From: Saturnia japonica
Lineage: Eukaryota > Arthropoda > Insecta > Lepidoptera > Saturniidae
DNA: 64,000 nt
Direction of reading: 5' to 3'
NCBI GenBank assembly: GCA_033032175.1
Contig: CM065319.1
Span: 15,969,018 to 16,033,017, forward strand
This document shows positions 1 to 12,800 of the stretch, one piece after another (position 1 is the stretch's first letter; every line of letters begins with the position of its first letter). The notes beneath the pieces were generated by a model that made no database searches, was not told the origin of the DNA, and was given only the letters and a program-made list of their open reading frames with translations. A program made the position numbers and the translations under genes.

Positions 1-420
1 TAATCACAGCTATCTACCAGTGAAAGTCCCGTCGAAATCGGTACAACCGTTTCGGAGATTACCAGAAAGAAAAAGACAGACAGACAACAATTTTTAAAAT
101 GGGTTTTTGTTGTAGGAATCGTATATACTTTCATATGAATTTACTGAAAAAAAAAATGTGTGTGTACCAGAGTACACAGGTAAGAAGTGAAACTTCTTTA
201 CGACATATCATTTTTCTACTATTTGCAACTTCACGAAAATGGGGTAGATAAGGCTTAAGCCTTATGAATAAAAAAAGCAACATGGCGCGTAACCGAAAAA
301 CGTGACGATTTTTTTTACACTGCTACAAAATTTCTCCCATACGTCGATAAAGAAGTTTCACTTCAAAAATTATTTTGACATTACAAACAGACACTTCAAT
401 TTTATTAGTTGTATAAATTA
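1..420 (+). repeat. CTAGCTGTGCCCG repeat, distal part, split by a later insertion
   Basis: Begins mid-repeat (TATCTACCAGTGAAAGTCCC, GTTTCGGAGATTACCAGAAA, GTATATACTTTCATATGAAT), is interrupted at 184-364, and resumes with TTTTGACATTACAAACAGAC, ending near AGTTGTATAA. The head lies left of the window. Confidence 0.7.
184..364. mobile_element. GAAGTGAAACTTC-terminal element, short copy
   Basis: Perfect 17-bp inverted ends (GAAGTGAAACTTCTTTA and its complement). The inside includes the 18-bp palindrome ATAAGGCTTAAGCCTTAT and AACATGGCGCGTAACCGAAA. It splits a CTAGCTGTGCCCG repeat (1-420) in its distal A-run, so it inserted later. About 25 bp left of the inverted end (GTACCAGAGTACACAGG) is also shared with the long copy and may belong to the element. 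Confidence 0.75.
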
Positions 421-1190
421 AGGATTGTCTTTAACGTCGAAATCTTTGCTATATTAAAATATATTATGTAAAAAAAATATCACTATGTCATGTACTACAA
501 TTATATAATTATACAATTATAATGTATGTAATTAAATTTTATGAATATGACTAATATTCGTATCAGCTAATATTCGTAAAACCGGTGATTCTGTTCTCAT
601 TACTTGCGTACTGTGTTAACAATCCATGCAGCTTACATATGAAGCCCGACGTGTATAATTAAGTCTTTAATAGACATACCTAGCTGCACATAATATAAGC
701 CAGCAGCCAGTGCTCGTTTCTATACGAAGATTCAAATCATGTAATCATCTCGCTTACTCGCAAGATGCGCGCCCCTATAACAGACAAAGAGAGAGGTACT
801 TTGCGGTGACTTGCCGCACGGATCGTGAATCGCGTGCTTATTATTTGACTAATATTTGGTAAACTATTATTCAGTATTCCCGTATCATAATATATTAGTT
901 CGTGGCGCGTAATATAATACCTGTATATATTGCGAATATATTCATTAAACCTCTACAGACCTTATGTACCTTCTAACTCTTGTCCCCGCATGTGTGTATA
1001 TCGAACGCATAATAACTTACAAAGTTGCCACTGCATAATAGAAGAAGAATAGAAAATTATAAACAAATTTTGTGAAATTGTAATCTGGTATGACCGAGTA
1101 ACGATACGAATACTTTTCACCGATACTTACTCGGTACTCAGTTACAAAGTATCGATGCCAAAAGTACTTACCATTGAAACGTTGAACGTT

Positions 1191-1222
1191 ATTATCTATG
1201 AGAACTCATGTCCATAGATAAT
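1191..1222. repeat. Perfect 10-bp inverted repeat upstream of Rrp40
   Basis: ATTATCTATG at 1191-1200 is matched by its exact reverse complement at 1213-1222 across a 12-bp spacer, about 125 bp before the Rrp40 ATG. It could be a small hairpin or a dyad binding site, or it could be chance in AT-rich DNA. Confidence 0.35.
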
Positions 1223-1347
1223 GGTCATGTCTCATGTCAATCAAAACTAAATACTGAAATCGTGGTTGTTTAGATGTTTACCTTACTTACATGCGTTTTA
1301 TAGATCTTACATGATTTTCCTATTTAAAATAATATAAAATAAACAAA

Positions 1348-2058
1348 ATGATTGTGTCAATAGGTGATGTGGTCCTGCCAGGTGACCACAGTGAAGAAAT
1401 CTTTGCTTTAGGGAAGAGAAATAGAGTCCTATTGGGTCCAGGACTTCGGAAAGAAGTCAACGGTATTTTTATCACAAAAGCCGGTGTTTTAAAGAAGAAA
1501 CCGCCCAATACATATTGGGTCGACAACTACCAGAAGAGGTACGTCCCTTCAAGAGGAGAAAACGTTATTGGTACAGTTATGCAAAAAGCGGGAGATATAT
1601 TTCGGGTTGACATTGGGACGAGCTGTGCAGCGTCACTCTCATATCTTTCATTTGAAGGCGCTACAAAAAGGAACAGGCCCATAATAAAGATCGGTGACAT
1701 AGTTTACGCAAAAATGTTAAACGCCAGCAAAGATATGGAACCCGAGCTAGTTTGTGTTGATTCGCATGGCAAGAAAGGTCGGTTGGGCGTCCTAGAGGAT
1801 GGCTTTGTGTTCAAATGCTCATTAAATTTAGTGAGGAAGATCTTAAGCCCAAATTGTCCACTACTTGAATCCCTGAAGAAAGAATGGCCATTTGAAATAG
1901 CAGCCGGCATGAACGGAAAGATTTGGATAAAAGCAAACACATTGAGGGAGACTATTGCTGTTGGAAACGCAATATTAGGATCAGAGTATTTGAGTCATGA
2001 TGAAATTAAAGACATGTGTGCAAATATTGCTAGCATATTAGCTGGGCATTTATCATAA
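1348..2058 (+). CDS. Rrp40: Exosome complex cap subunit Rrp40 (EXOSC3), single exon
   Basis: Rrp40 is one of the three S1/KH cap subunits of the RNA exosome. It helps bind RNA and guide it into the nine-subunit ring for 3'-5' decay and rRNA/snRNA processing in nucleus and cytoplasm. The 236-residue ORF is close to the usual insect length. Residues about 1-65 form the N-terminal domain (PGD near the start, GPGL at 30-33). Residues about 68-140 are an S1 RNA-binding fold (RGENVIGTV, then IGDIVYAKM). Residues about 150-236 are the KH-like domain with the Rrp4/Rrp40-type GxNG motif (GMNG at 187-190). The start is the first ATG after an A-rich leader (AAACAAAATG), and no upstream exon is needed. 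The gene is intact and intronless. It converges with KSR, whose stop is about 4.6 kb away on the other strand. Identification rests on recognising the family pattern across the full length. Confidence 0.95.
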   Translation: MIVSIGDVVLPGDHSEEIFALGKRNRVLLGPGLRKEVNGIFITKAGVLKKKPPNTYWVDNYQKRYVPSRGENVIGTVMQKAGDIFRVDIGTSCAASLSYLSFEGATKRNRPIIKIGDIVYAKMLNASKDMEPELVCVDSHGKKGRLGVLEDGFVFKCSLNLVRKILSPNCPLLESLKKEWPFEIAAGMNGKIWIKANTLRETIAVGNAILGSEYLSHDEIKDMCANIASILAGHLS

Positions 2059-2286
2059 TACTCACAAATGTAATTTTAATTAAAATATTGTAAAAAATAC
2101 TTGGAACTGATGAAAAGTGTGATGTATGAAAATGTAAATACTTCCAATTACTCTTTTAGTAAAATATATTTCTATTTTTGTCTTTACACTTATTGATGTT
2201 AATCAAATCTGCAACTTCTTTTAACTCAAATCTCTATTATTTCATATAATATTTTACTATTATATTTGTAATAATTTTGAGCATTA

Positions 2287-2292
2287 AATAAA
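2287..2292 (+). promoter_or_regulatory. Candidate Rrp40 poly(A) signal
   Basis: AATAAA lies about 230 nt after the Rrp40 stop, in an AT-rich 3' flank. It is the first canonical hexamer I see on this strand after the gene, which would give a 3' UTR of about 250 nt. The motif is common by chance in AT-rich DNA. Confidence 0.4.
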
Positions 2293-5200
2293 CATTTTAA
2301 AAATTAATACACAACACTATATATACCATCATAATAATTATCAATCATCATCATAGTAATTAGCAATTTGAAATATATTCCACCATAATATAGATTCATC
2401 AGTTGGTTTAGCCTGCTATATATGTGGTGTTCAGTGAAAACTGTCCCAAACAGTATATATGACTGTTCAGTATAAATAAGCACATATAACAGAGAAATAG
2501 GTAAAACAATATAAATGTGCAAATAATCAGTTATTGGGGAAGCAAGAAGGGCTGTAAAAAATGTATGAATAAAACAAATAATAACAGTGATGGGAGAATT
2601 TATTTTGGCAAATGCAAATAAACCTAATCATCTGAAAATCTCAATACATAAACTAAATCTATGACTGTCTGCATTGTGAACAAGTCTCAGACCTATTAAA
2701 TAAATAATTATAATACAATGTTCCAAGCTTTGCCACTTTGCCTTATATACATATTGATGTGGCTCATACTACTCATGTGGACCTTTTATGAACATATAAA
2801 ATCAATAATGAAAAATATATAGTTGAAACTTGGCTAGAACAGGCAAAGTAAAATATTTTTACATTCAGTTACAATGTAAATTGAAGATGGTATAGCTAGC
2901 ACACCTAAGTATTTGAGACATCGAGTTTTCTACTGTACTTGTGGAGCAACAATTAATCATAAGTAATTGAGACAAGTATGGAATTTCAAACCACAGACTA
3001 ATTTATTGACAATTGCATAAACAATCAAAATTTATCATCCTCTTGTAAAAATAATTTTACATGTAACAGATCGTGTTAAGAGAATTTCTTTTCTAGGATA
3101 TATTTTTATAGTATAGATTTATTTGGAAATATAAGGTGATATCCCCTAAAAAAATTAGGAGATAAGATATTTTCAAATCTATATAAAATGTCCACAGGAG
3201 TATTGCATCACTTTAGCAATTATTTTACAACAATAAACTATTTTATATAAGTCAAGTGACCAGAATAATTTATCTTTTAATAATTTACTAAACAATAAAA
3301 GATCATAATAATATGTTTATTACTTTCGAGAATTGTTTTTTTTTTTTCAATCTTATAAATTAATTTATTCTAATGTACATGATTGAAGATTTTGCTGCCG
3401 AATGAGATAAGAAATATTAATATGAAAGTCATTTCAACAATATTGATTTTGTTTCCCCATAAAATAAATATTTGTGCATGCCTGAAACGCTATGTAGATG
3501 AAGATATATAACTAACCCCGAAGGGATTAATTAATTTATTTTGTATGCTCTATAGGTTCATTAATAAAAATATTTTATCCTGCCAAATTACACTAGATAT
3601 TTGGCCCTTTAAATCAATTTTATTTGTTATATTTTTAATTTGCACAAAACAAATTAAAACATGCGCATGCATTTCTCATAAATAATTTTAAAAACAAAAC
3701 GCTTACTGATCTCCATTTTATAACAAGCAACAGTTTACGTTTAAACAAACAGTTTAGAAACAAAAATACCTTGGAACCTTTTAAAACGAACATACTCACA
3801 CAATCAATAGTAACTATATTTAGTACAAATCCTCAACAACCTACCCAAAGGAATGTCATTCAATATTTATTTACAAATGCTAAGGCGCCGGTGAAATTTT
3901 ATCATAATATCCAAATGTGTTATTTGTTGAGTTATGAAGTAGCATACATGCATACATAAAGTCCATCTGATGTTGATTGGTTACTGAGGCTTGAAGCTAT
4001 TTATAACCAACCTCAAATAGGTCCAAAGTCCTAACAAAGCCATGTTAACTTTTAATCATTCGTATATTCAATAAAATAAATGATAAACGATCAGAAATCA
4101 ATCAACCATAGTAAATAGTAGCAAAAACTGATAAATTTGAGTAATACTCGGACACTGACAGTTCCATATATTTATAATTTATGTGTCTGGGTATTAAATA
4201 TTTATATATGTATGTATGGTATATCAGCTGTTTAGTTACCACAATACAAGCTTTGATTCGTTTAAAATTAAATGACCAAGTGTGAAATTAGAGCAAAAAA
4301 TATGTCAAATATAAACACGTTTTTTTTTTTATAAATAAGACCCGTTCACTTTTTGGTATTTTTATTATTCGTTAGGTTTTTGCTATAATAATACATATTC
4401 TGTAAAAAATAAAAACAGCCCTTAAAAGGTATCGGAACATTAAAAACTATATCAGAAACTCTTACGTAATGATATCGATAAAGAGGTAACACCGGCGCCG
4501 TTGATAATTTACAAATGCCTTTCTATTACTAAAATAAATAAATTCACAAACTGCTCAAGTTCATGGAGGGAAATCAACACAATATAAGTATCCGCTAGGG
4601 ATGGGTATCGAATTACAAACATACTGTATAAACGTCACGGCATGGTTATGAAAAGTCAACTCTTATATAGCTTAATTATTAAGACTGAATAATATGACAA
4701 AGGAATGCACTGATTTATGTTTTGATTTTTTTAAAACAAATTTATCGACACTTCAATTTCCTAATAATCACACCATATTATATATAGAGAAAATATTTTT
4801 CAATATAATTAAAATATTACGAAAGTGTTTACAAATTATTAATTGAAAAACAAATAATTCATTGATAAAATTAAATGACTCAACACTTTGATTCGATATC
4901 GATATCACATCGAATGGGACACCATGCAAAATAGGCACATATAGACGTCTAGTCTCAGAAACTTGGCCGTGTAAACCTGATACATATCGAATGGGTTATA
5001 TTTAGACATATTTCAATGGGACAAGACTATTGTCAGTCTTGGTCGCAACCACACGCCAGGTGTAACAATAATTAAGCGGAGTGTTAGGTATCTGTACACG
5101 ACTGGGTCGCGACCATCATATAGGCGGTGATATGCGAGTCACAGTGACTCTGTTTTGACTTATCGCGTTTCGGAATCGGCCACTGTACATACAGCTGCCA

Positions 5201-6705
5201 AGTGGCTTATAGGTCAGTGACGATTGCCGATGGATTTTTTTACCATTCGTTGCCTTAGTTTACACATCCTAGTATGAAACAATATATCGATTCATCACAA
5301 GTAACACACTTCACACTATATACTTTCATTAAACCAATAAAACTAAATCTGTACAACTTATTACTATTAAAAGCAACAAACTACTTAAACCCCTTGTTCT
5401 GCTTGTTTACTTACTAAAAAGTATTGTAAGCTTGATTTATCTTAGTAAAACCTGCAAAGGGCCCAAACTACAAACGAAACTGGTCTTAAAACTTTCCGAA
5501 GCATTATTTCACTTATGTTTTGACCATAAAAATGATGATTTCTTTGATCAAATTATTTGTGAGAACACAAATTTCAGTGCATTCCATTCGTCACACAATC
5601 ACAGCGAAAATTCGTAACACTGTACAATATATACATTTTTCTCTAATAATTTTATATCAACAAAGCAGTCAAATTTCATGTTTTTTTTTTTTCGTTTAAA
5701 CATTATTATTATTAAATACGAAAATATAATTTAATCTAACGTTAATCAGAGATCAAGACATTACTTACAATATTCGTAATTATAACTTTTTATTAACATA
5801 ATTACAAGTTTTTTTTTAAATTATTATCTATATATTTTTACACGAAGTAGCGTCGACATTTTTGCAATAATTCTAATAAAAGGAGACTGAACACATCTTT
5901 GAAATGTTTAAAACCAAAGTATTTCTAAAATCAACTGGGTAAGTTCATGTAAACAAATAATTTCTTATAATAGATGAGCGATAAAATATTTTTAGAGACC
6001 ACTAAATTAATCAAGGCACGGAAAAATGTTAAACCATCGATTTAATAAATTATCATAAAATTTTCAAAATTGTCTATATTTATCTTCCATTGTCTCTGTT
6101 CATACCTCAGTGTCGAAGTTTTAACGTAATTTGTACTCGAAATCTTATATAAGAATGAAGAAAATGTTATTATTACACATAATTATCATAAATGTCATTC
6201 AACAGAGTTATCTGTGACATTTAATATTCATTCTAGGGAAAAGCGCTTTCTCCATTGTGCCCAATATTTTTTTCACGACCGACATGAAATCTCGATTCCT
6301 TGTTTGGTCCTTCGACTTTCGATATTCCTTTTTTAAATTTTAATATAGTGATTTTAAAGTATTCGTTTTTTTTTCTCGATTTCGGTGAAATTAATAAAGT
6401 CGATTTTCTGTTAGAATCGATAAAGACAAAAGTGTTCTTTCTTACGTTATATTCGCAAAGAGTCAGATCGGCTTCTGTAAACCTTTTTAAAAACAATTTC
6501 AATTTTCATCGATATGCTGTAGGGACGTACGGGATAAAAACTCCACTTAATATGTTACTCTCGTGAAGCACCGGCGAATGATTACGTTTGTTCCGACAAA
6601 CGTCGTGGTGCGAACAACGAGTGTAATGAGCCTGTGTATAGGCTCATTCAGGCTTAGTTCGTCGAAGATCTAACGTCTCAAGCAGAGCTCTGAATGCCGC
6701 CGTTC
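2293..6705. other. Convergent intergenic region, no gene seen
   Basis: This AT-rich stretch separates the 3' ends of Rrp40 (+) and KSR (-). The open frames in it are short and show no recognisable family. The KSR 3' UTR must begin at its right edge. A minus-strand AATAAA at 5789-5794 is one possible KSR poly(A) signal, about 910 nt after the stop. Apart from short A/T runs I see no clear repeat or RNA gene here. Confidence 0.5.
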
Positions 6706-6858
6706 TCAGAACACCGAGTCCGCAGAGCGTGACAAGTGTACCGGGTGCGAGGGAGATCGCGCTAGTCTCTTCTTCGGTAGTTTCTGGAGTGTCGTCAACA
6801 AGGAAGGGAAGTCCGGCCGATCGTTCGATCGATACGACCAACAGAGCATCAGAATATC
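6706..6858 (-). CDS. ksr: KSR terminal coding exon 18 (residues 796-845 and stop)
   Basis: Reads [20 protein letters not shown], then [15 protein letters not shown], ending LSRSADSVF and TGA. RSPSHP (829-834) fits the mode-1 14-3-3 consensus and sits where Raf proteins have their C-terminal 14-3-3 site. The acceptor is TTACAG, phase 0. Confidence 0.97.
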   Translation of the reverse strand, partial: DILMLCWSYRSNDRPDFPSLLTTLQKLPKKRLARSPSHPVHLSRSADSVF

Positions 6859-9800
6859 CTGTAATTGTAGAACAAATAATTTAACAATGACAGTTATATC
6901 ATGTGCAGGCAATATGCTCAAAAACGAGTTCGATGTTTCCTTCTCTCGTATTAAAATTATAAATAAACAAAAAGTTTTTTTATCTTCTAAAAACACTATC
7001 TTTTTTTTAAACGTGGAGAAACCCGTCATGGGTACACACTCGCCCGGGAGGACGAGTGGTTATGTGAGACTCCTACTCACTAAAACTCCACGGTGTACCA
7101 TCCGCCGCCTCAATGGGGCGACGCGGGACCGCGTGTAGCATTCATACCCCAGGCTACGACTAAGGTGTCATCCGCGTAGCAGAAGATGCACGGAGCACCC
7201 AATCGTAGCCTATGTTCCACAGGAGCGGTCCCATGACCGACCCCTGCGGAACCCCCGACCCCTGTGGAACCCTACACCTGACTTGGCGCTCGACCATCAG
7301 GCCTTGGCTGTCCACGTAGGCAACCAGTCTGTCGTCAAGGTAATCCCCTAACAGTCGCCGCAGGTACGGGGGCACGCACCCCGAAATAACGGAGCGCCTC
7401 CCGTATTGCACCATGCGGCAGGCTGTTAAAGGCGTTGGCGATGTCAAGTGACACCGCCAACAGCCGCTCATCTCGACCCGTTACCTCTGTGGACAGTGCC
7501 TTCAGGGCAGTGAAGGCGTCCACTGCAGATCGCTCCACCCGGAAGCCGTACTACCCGTCTGACAGTTCCAGCCCCACCTCCTTCATGTACCGGACGACAC
7601 GAGAAGCAATAATGCGCTCAAGCATTTTCCCCGTGACGTCCAACAGAACAAGGGGTCGATAGAATGACGGGAAGTCCGAAGGGCGACCCTCCTTCGCTAG
7701 GACACACAGCCGCCCCTCCTTCCTAAGATTCTGGAACCGTCCAACCGCAATGCATCGATCAAACAGCTCCCGAAGCTCTCCCACTAAATGGACGAGCGCC
7801 AACGTGGCCAACGCCAGAGTGGCATGACTATCTACCCTAACCTCTCCAAACTGTGGATATACAGTAAATTCCCCCTATAACTTGGTACTCTTTTAACGCA
7901 TTTTCATATTACTCGATTTCAATCCCTCGTATAACATGAATAATTCCCCCATATAATGCGGGGATTTCCCACGTTATTTTTCTGTACTCACAGATTTCAG
8001 AAAAAGGTAGATAGAGCCGGTCAGAATACGAAAATATCCTATTACATAGTATAATATTAGATTTAAACCCCTTTAACGAGAAAACTAAAACGTAAATCAT
8101 TTGTAAATAACGCGTTATATGGTGTCGTACAAGCGCGCTATACGAGAATACTCCGGAACAAATGTAGCGTGTATTAGGGGGTTTACTGTATTAGTTTTGT
8201 TTGTTTATGTAAATTGTTTAATTGGATAGACTGTACCTTAATATCTCTCGATGCCTGCATATTGGCGAGGGACTGTTTCACGCCCTTGCCGACTTGCCAG
8301 ATGATGGCCTCAGGTGGCTGGCCTTTGAACGGGAATTCACCGCACAACAACTCGTACCAAACCGTGCTGCAAGCACATTCACCGTGTTATAGCTAATATT
8401 GATAGGAACCTTATTGAAAAAAGATAGATAAAGACGCTGCATTATAAACCGAGCGAGATAGTAATAGTCAATAAATACTATTCCATTCGAACTGGTATCT
8501 TTCTCGTGATGAAAGGTAAACGTAATATGAAATTATAGAAATAATTTTATATACTCACCCGAAGGCATATACGTCGGTGGCCTTCGAGAAAGGTAGATGG
8601 AGAGATGCGTGCGGCGTCAACGCACGGATCAAATCCGGAGCCAGGTAGCAGAGCCAACCGGGCGGAATGCCTAGACTATCGCCGCGAGCACTGTAACAAT
8701 ATTATCCCCATTATTCCAATTGAAGTTAACATTAGTATAACATCACCCTACTAGGCGAACACCCCTTCCCGATGGAAGGCACTTTACTTTACCAGCACGC
8801 CGTTGTCGTTAATCTTTATTGGTAACGCCATCTTGCGTTTCATATGTTACCTACAATCTCCCACCACCTCACCTGTCGTGTACGATTTGTTACCGACACA
8901 AATCCGTCACGTACCGGACAGCGGTCGAAATTTTTTATTGCTCCCATGCACCCCGCGCTCCCGCTGAAAATCGCCTAAATTCGCGAATTACTTCCTCGAT
9001 ATACATTTAAGAACGGCTGCAAGACAACCAGGAGCAGATCTGCCGACACGCAGCAGAACGGAACCAGATTAGTGCACGACGTCCTTTTTCCTTCCCATCG
9101 CATCCCCGCGCCATTGTGGCATACTTTAGGGCACTTCGCGTGTCCAATTATATTAATACCTGAAGCAAAAACTTTCTACCCCATTCTAAGCGTATTGCGT
9201 ACACGGAAGTTTGAGATTTGGCATGGTTAAAGTTTATATGGAGAAGGAGTGCAGAAAGCTAAAATTTATCTATAATATCTGTTACTAATATATTAAATTA
9301 AATAAATTAATACTGCGAAAGTGCGAATTTTAACCCGACCAGTGCCATTGAACTTATAGACCCCTCAAAATATTGACATTGTCACTCAACGAAAAGTGAC
9401 GCCAATTGATGTAAATAATACTCACTGTTTATGTTCATGAATAATGTAAATGTCAAACAGAAAATAGTCTATGATCAAAAAGTCGCTGGTCGAATTTCGA
9501 GTTTAGGGCGATCGCTAGTAATAATAATAACGCTAGTCTTCGCAGTTACAGTTTTACAGTTACCTCCATCTCTGCATTAACTAAAAAGTTAAATTTGCAG
9601 TACCATCTCCTGTTTATCTCATCTCCATACTATCTCCATATTTATGCAGGCTGGCATGACAGTGGATTGTACTGCACTTACTATCAGAGACAGTACAGGT
9701 TTTGCCGTGTTACTAAAAAGAAATCTCAACTAGCAATGTCGTACTAACTTGTTTCCGAAACACAACTTGGTGACGCTGAACAGGCCGAAGTCGGTGATGA

Positions 9801-12800
9801 CAACCTTCCCGTTCTCGAGGAATATGTTCTTCGTCTTGAGGTCTTTGTGAATGATGCCGCGCGCGTGCAAGTACCCCATACCCTGTTATACAAATTACAT
9901 TTAATGCATTTAATCAGCATTGTTTGTGTTGTTGTCTGATATAGGTGTCCATAGCGCTATACCATATTCATCGAGCCGTGAGAGAAAATGTAAACAAAGA
10001 ACCGTAGGTTCCAAAACTTTTTCTATTACCTATATATTGTACTAGCAAGCAGCCCGTTACTTCGTTTACGTTAATTATATGTAATATAAAATTTAATAAA
10101 TATAAATTATAGCACACAGGATTCATGTACCTTAATATTAGTCAAAGAATATTCAAAATCAGATCCGTAGATCTAAAGATTACCTCCTACAAACACATTC
10201 ACAATCTTTAATAATAATTGATTGACACAATGATTTGGCTATAAATTAAAATTACAACTGCAGGAGTTTTAGAATCTTCCCTATTACCTACTACAATCCC
10301 TATCATTGCAATATTTTCCTTCAAAGAAAGCTAAGGGCTCATTGTAGGATTCGAACCCAAGTTTATTGATATGGTGTTCAAACAATACAACTGAGCCATC
10401 ATCACACCCCTTTACATAAGATCCCTTTGGTTTCAAATAATACTAAGAAATTTCTTTAAAAAAATATTTATTGAAAAGACTGAGGAATCTCCGTCACTGA
10501 CTTCTGTTACAAAACAGTCCACCATTTTATCTATAATTCCATCAATTTTGACATTTTTTGAACTTTTATGACATGGTCAATGCACTTTTTCCAATCATTT
10601 ATTGTAATATTTTGTAAAGCAATAGCTAATAAATTTTTAATTTCATTTAATTTAAAATTTCTCATTATTTTAAACTAGGCAAATCATACCAAAATAAGTT
10701 ATGGACACTATTTATTTTTATATTCGAACGTCAAAAATGTGTTTGTTTTAAAAATTAGTTTAGTACTCAAAATTAACAAGTGAATGAATAACAAATTTTC
10801 CGCATTTGTTGGTAAGACGCGACTCCGCTTGGCTTCGTATACCAGACCAGCTTCTGGATATAGCCTTTCGCTGTGAACGCTACTGCCAGGTGCTGAAAGA
10901 TAAATTCTAGCAAACCTTAAGAACTGCGGGTACTGATTCAAATTAATTGACAATGTAATAAACAAACGAACTGATATGCGCGATGACACTCGAACGCCCC
11001 AGAGTCGTCCCGATCTCCGCTCACATGCGATAACACCCGAATATTTCCGATCTCGTTCACCGCGTCTATATTCAAATCAAACTGATGAAGGGCCAAACAT
11101 CCGGTGTTCCGACCTCGTAGCTTGCCGAATGTCCGGTATCCGGCCAATCCGCTATCCGTTTCATCTCTAGTTATTTCAAGGTGATATCCTTACGTTGACG
11201 TTACACTTACAACTAGCCAGTATTAACATGCTATTGTTGCTTTGGCTGTAGTACTTTTGAAGTATTGTGTGTGTCATGAGTTGAATTGATAAATGAAGTA
11301 AATAGTTATAACAATTTTATGCTATTTAAAGGTATAATACACTGATCATAACCCTTTGTCCTTCATATGGAATACATTTATAATTGTTACAAACATATTT
11401 CGACAAATATCTATTACTTATATTTCACATACCATTTCTTACAAATGTGACAAAGAATAGGCCCTTTTAATGGTTTGTTTACATTTTGTGTCACGGCTCG
11501 ATGAATATGGTATAGTACTCGAGTTGTTTCAACTTAACTAGGAACTAAAAAGAAGATGAGACTGCAGTTATATTAAAGACTAGCTGTGCCCGAGGGTTCG
11601 CTCACGTGAATGCCCGCGCGAAACTTACACCTCCGTTCCCGGCTAATTAAAAATTTCATATGCATTTAGTAAAATGCTGTTATTTTGACATTACAAACAG
11701 ACAACTCAATTTAATTAATTGAATAGTCTAGCAACTGTCCGCTATTTCGTACGCATTAATCTCACAGTACAATCCAAAAGCTACAGCTACCACCGAGAAA
11801 TCGGTAACCTATCGACGGTAACCTGCAGCATCTTGGTGGCTGGATAAACACCGGTTGCCACCTCGTGTATAGTGCTCGCGATCTACTCGGACACAATCCG
11901 GAAGTTGACAACTTTTGGAAAATTGTTTAACACTTTATATGTTGAAAATAATACATAAGAATAATATTTTTTTTTCATTAATACATCATGAAAAGTGATT
12001 TAAAAATGTTTTTTAATCTAAATAAAAAGTACGTTACAAAAACGATGCATTATGATCCCGTGACGTCATCATTCATGTTATACGTCATTTTCGTCTTTTT
12101 CAAAAGTCTGACGTTCATAATTCCTGCATGACGACTTCACGTTTTCTAATCTGCGTTTTAAATCACGTGACTCACAGACAAAAAATATTAATTTTCCAAA
12201 GGGAAAATTAAATAAATAAAAGTTACTTTTTCCAGATTTGTATTGTTTTAGGCTTTTTATCTATAGATCAATATTACTCAGCAAATTACTTTAATTTTTA
12301 AACATACAGTTATCTCGCGGATTCTAGTGTTCTACCACCTAGGAAGCCGTGTTCAACTGCAAAAACAGTCCTGGATCCATCAAGGTTTATCGAGAATTGA
12401 TTACCAACCTGCAATAGTTGGAGAGGGACTATAGGAAGTTGAAAGGTACTAAGACAAGAGAAGGCACCAACCTGTGATATCTGTTGTGCGACGAGCACGC
12501 TCTTGTTTGCCGTGAACTTGTCCTTCCTGAGGTGGATGTGAGTGTAGAGCGTCATGCCCTTGCAGAGTGACGTCACTATCGCGAGCCGAGGCGGCTTCAT
12601 GCACGCGCCCATAAACAGGACCAGGTTCTCGTGACGAGTCTTCCGGAACGTTGCCACCTACGCGTATTAAATAATTATCTTAATTGTGTAATTTTAAAAC
12701 AAATAACATAATGACACAAAAATAACTTTTTTATTGAAGGTAAGGTTAATTATAATCACCCAAGATAAAGGTGGAGTTAATTTTACTCACTTCAAATTAA

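Noticed and set aside
5432..5617. Small ORF between Rrp40 and KSR
   Set aside because: 61 codons, no motif, composition typical of AT-rich noise.
6887..7138. Plus-strand open frames at 6300-7140
   Set aside because: They overlap KSR exon 18 and the LINE remnant on the opposite strand and show no family pattern.
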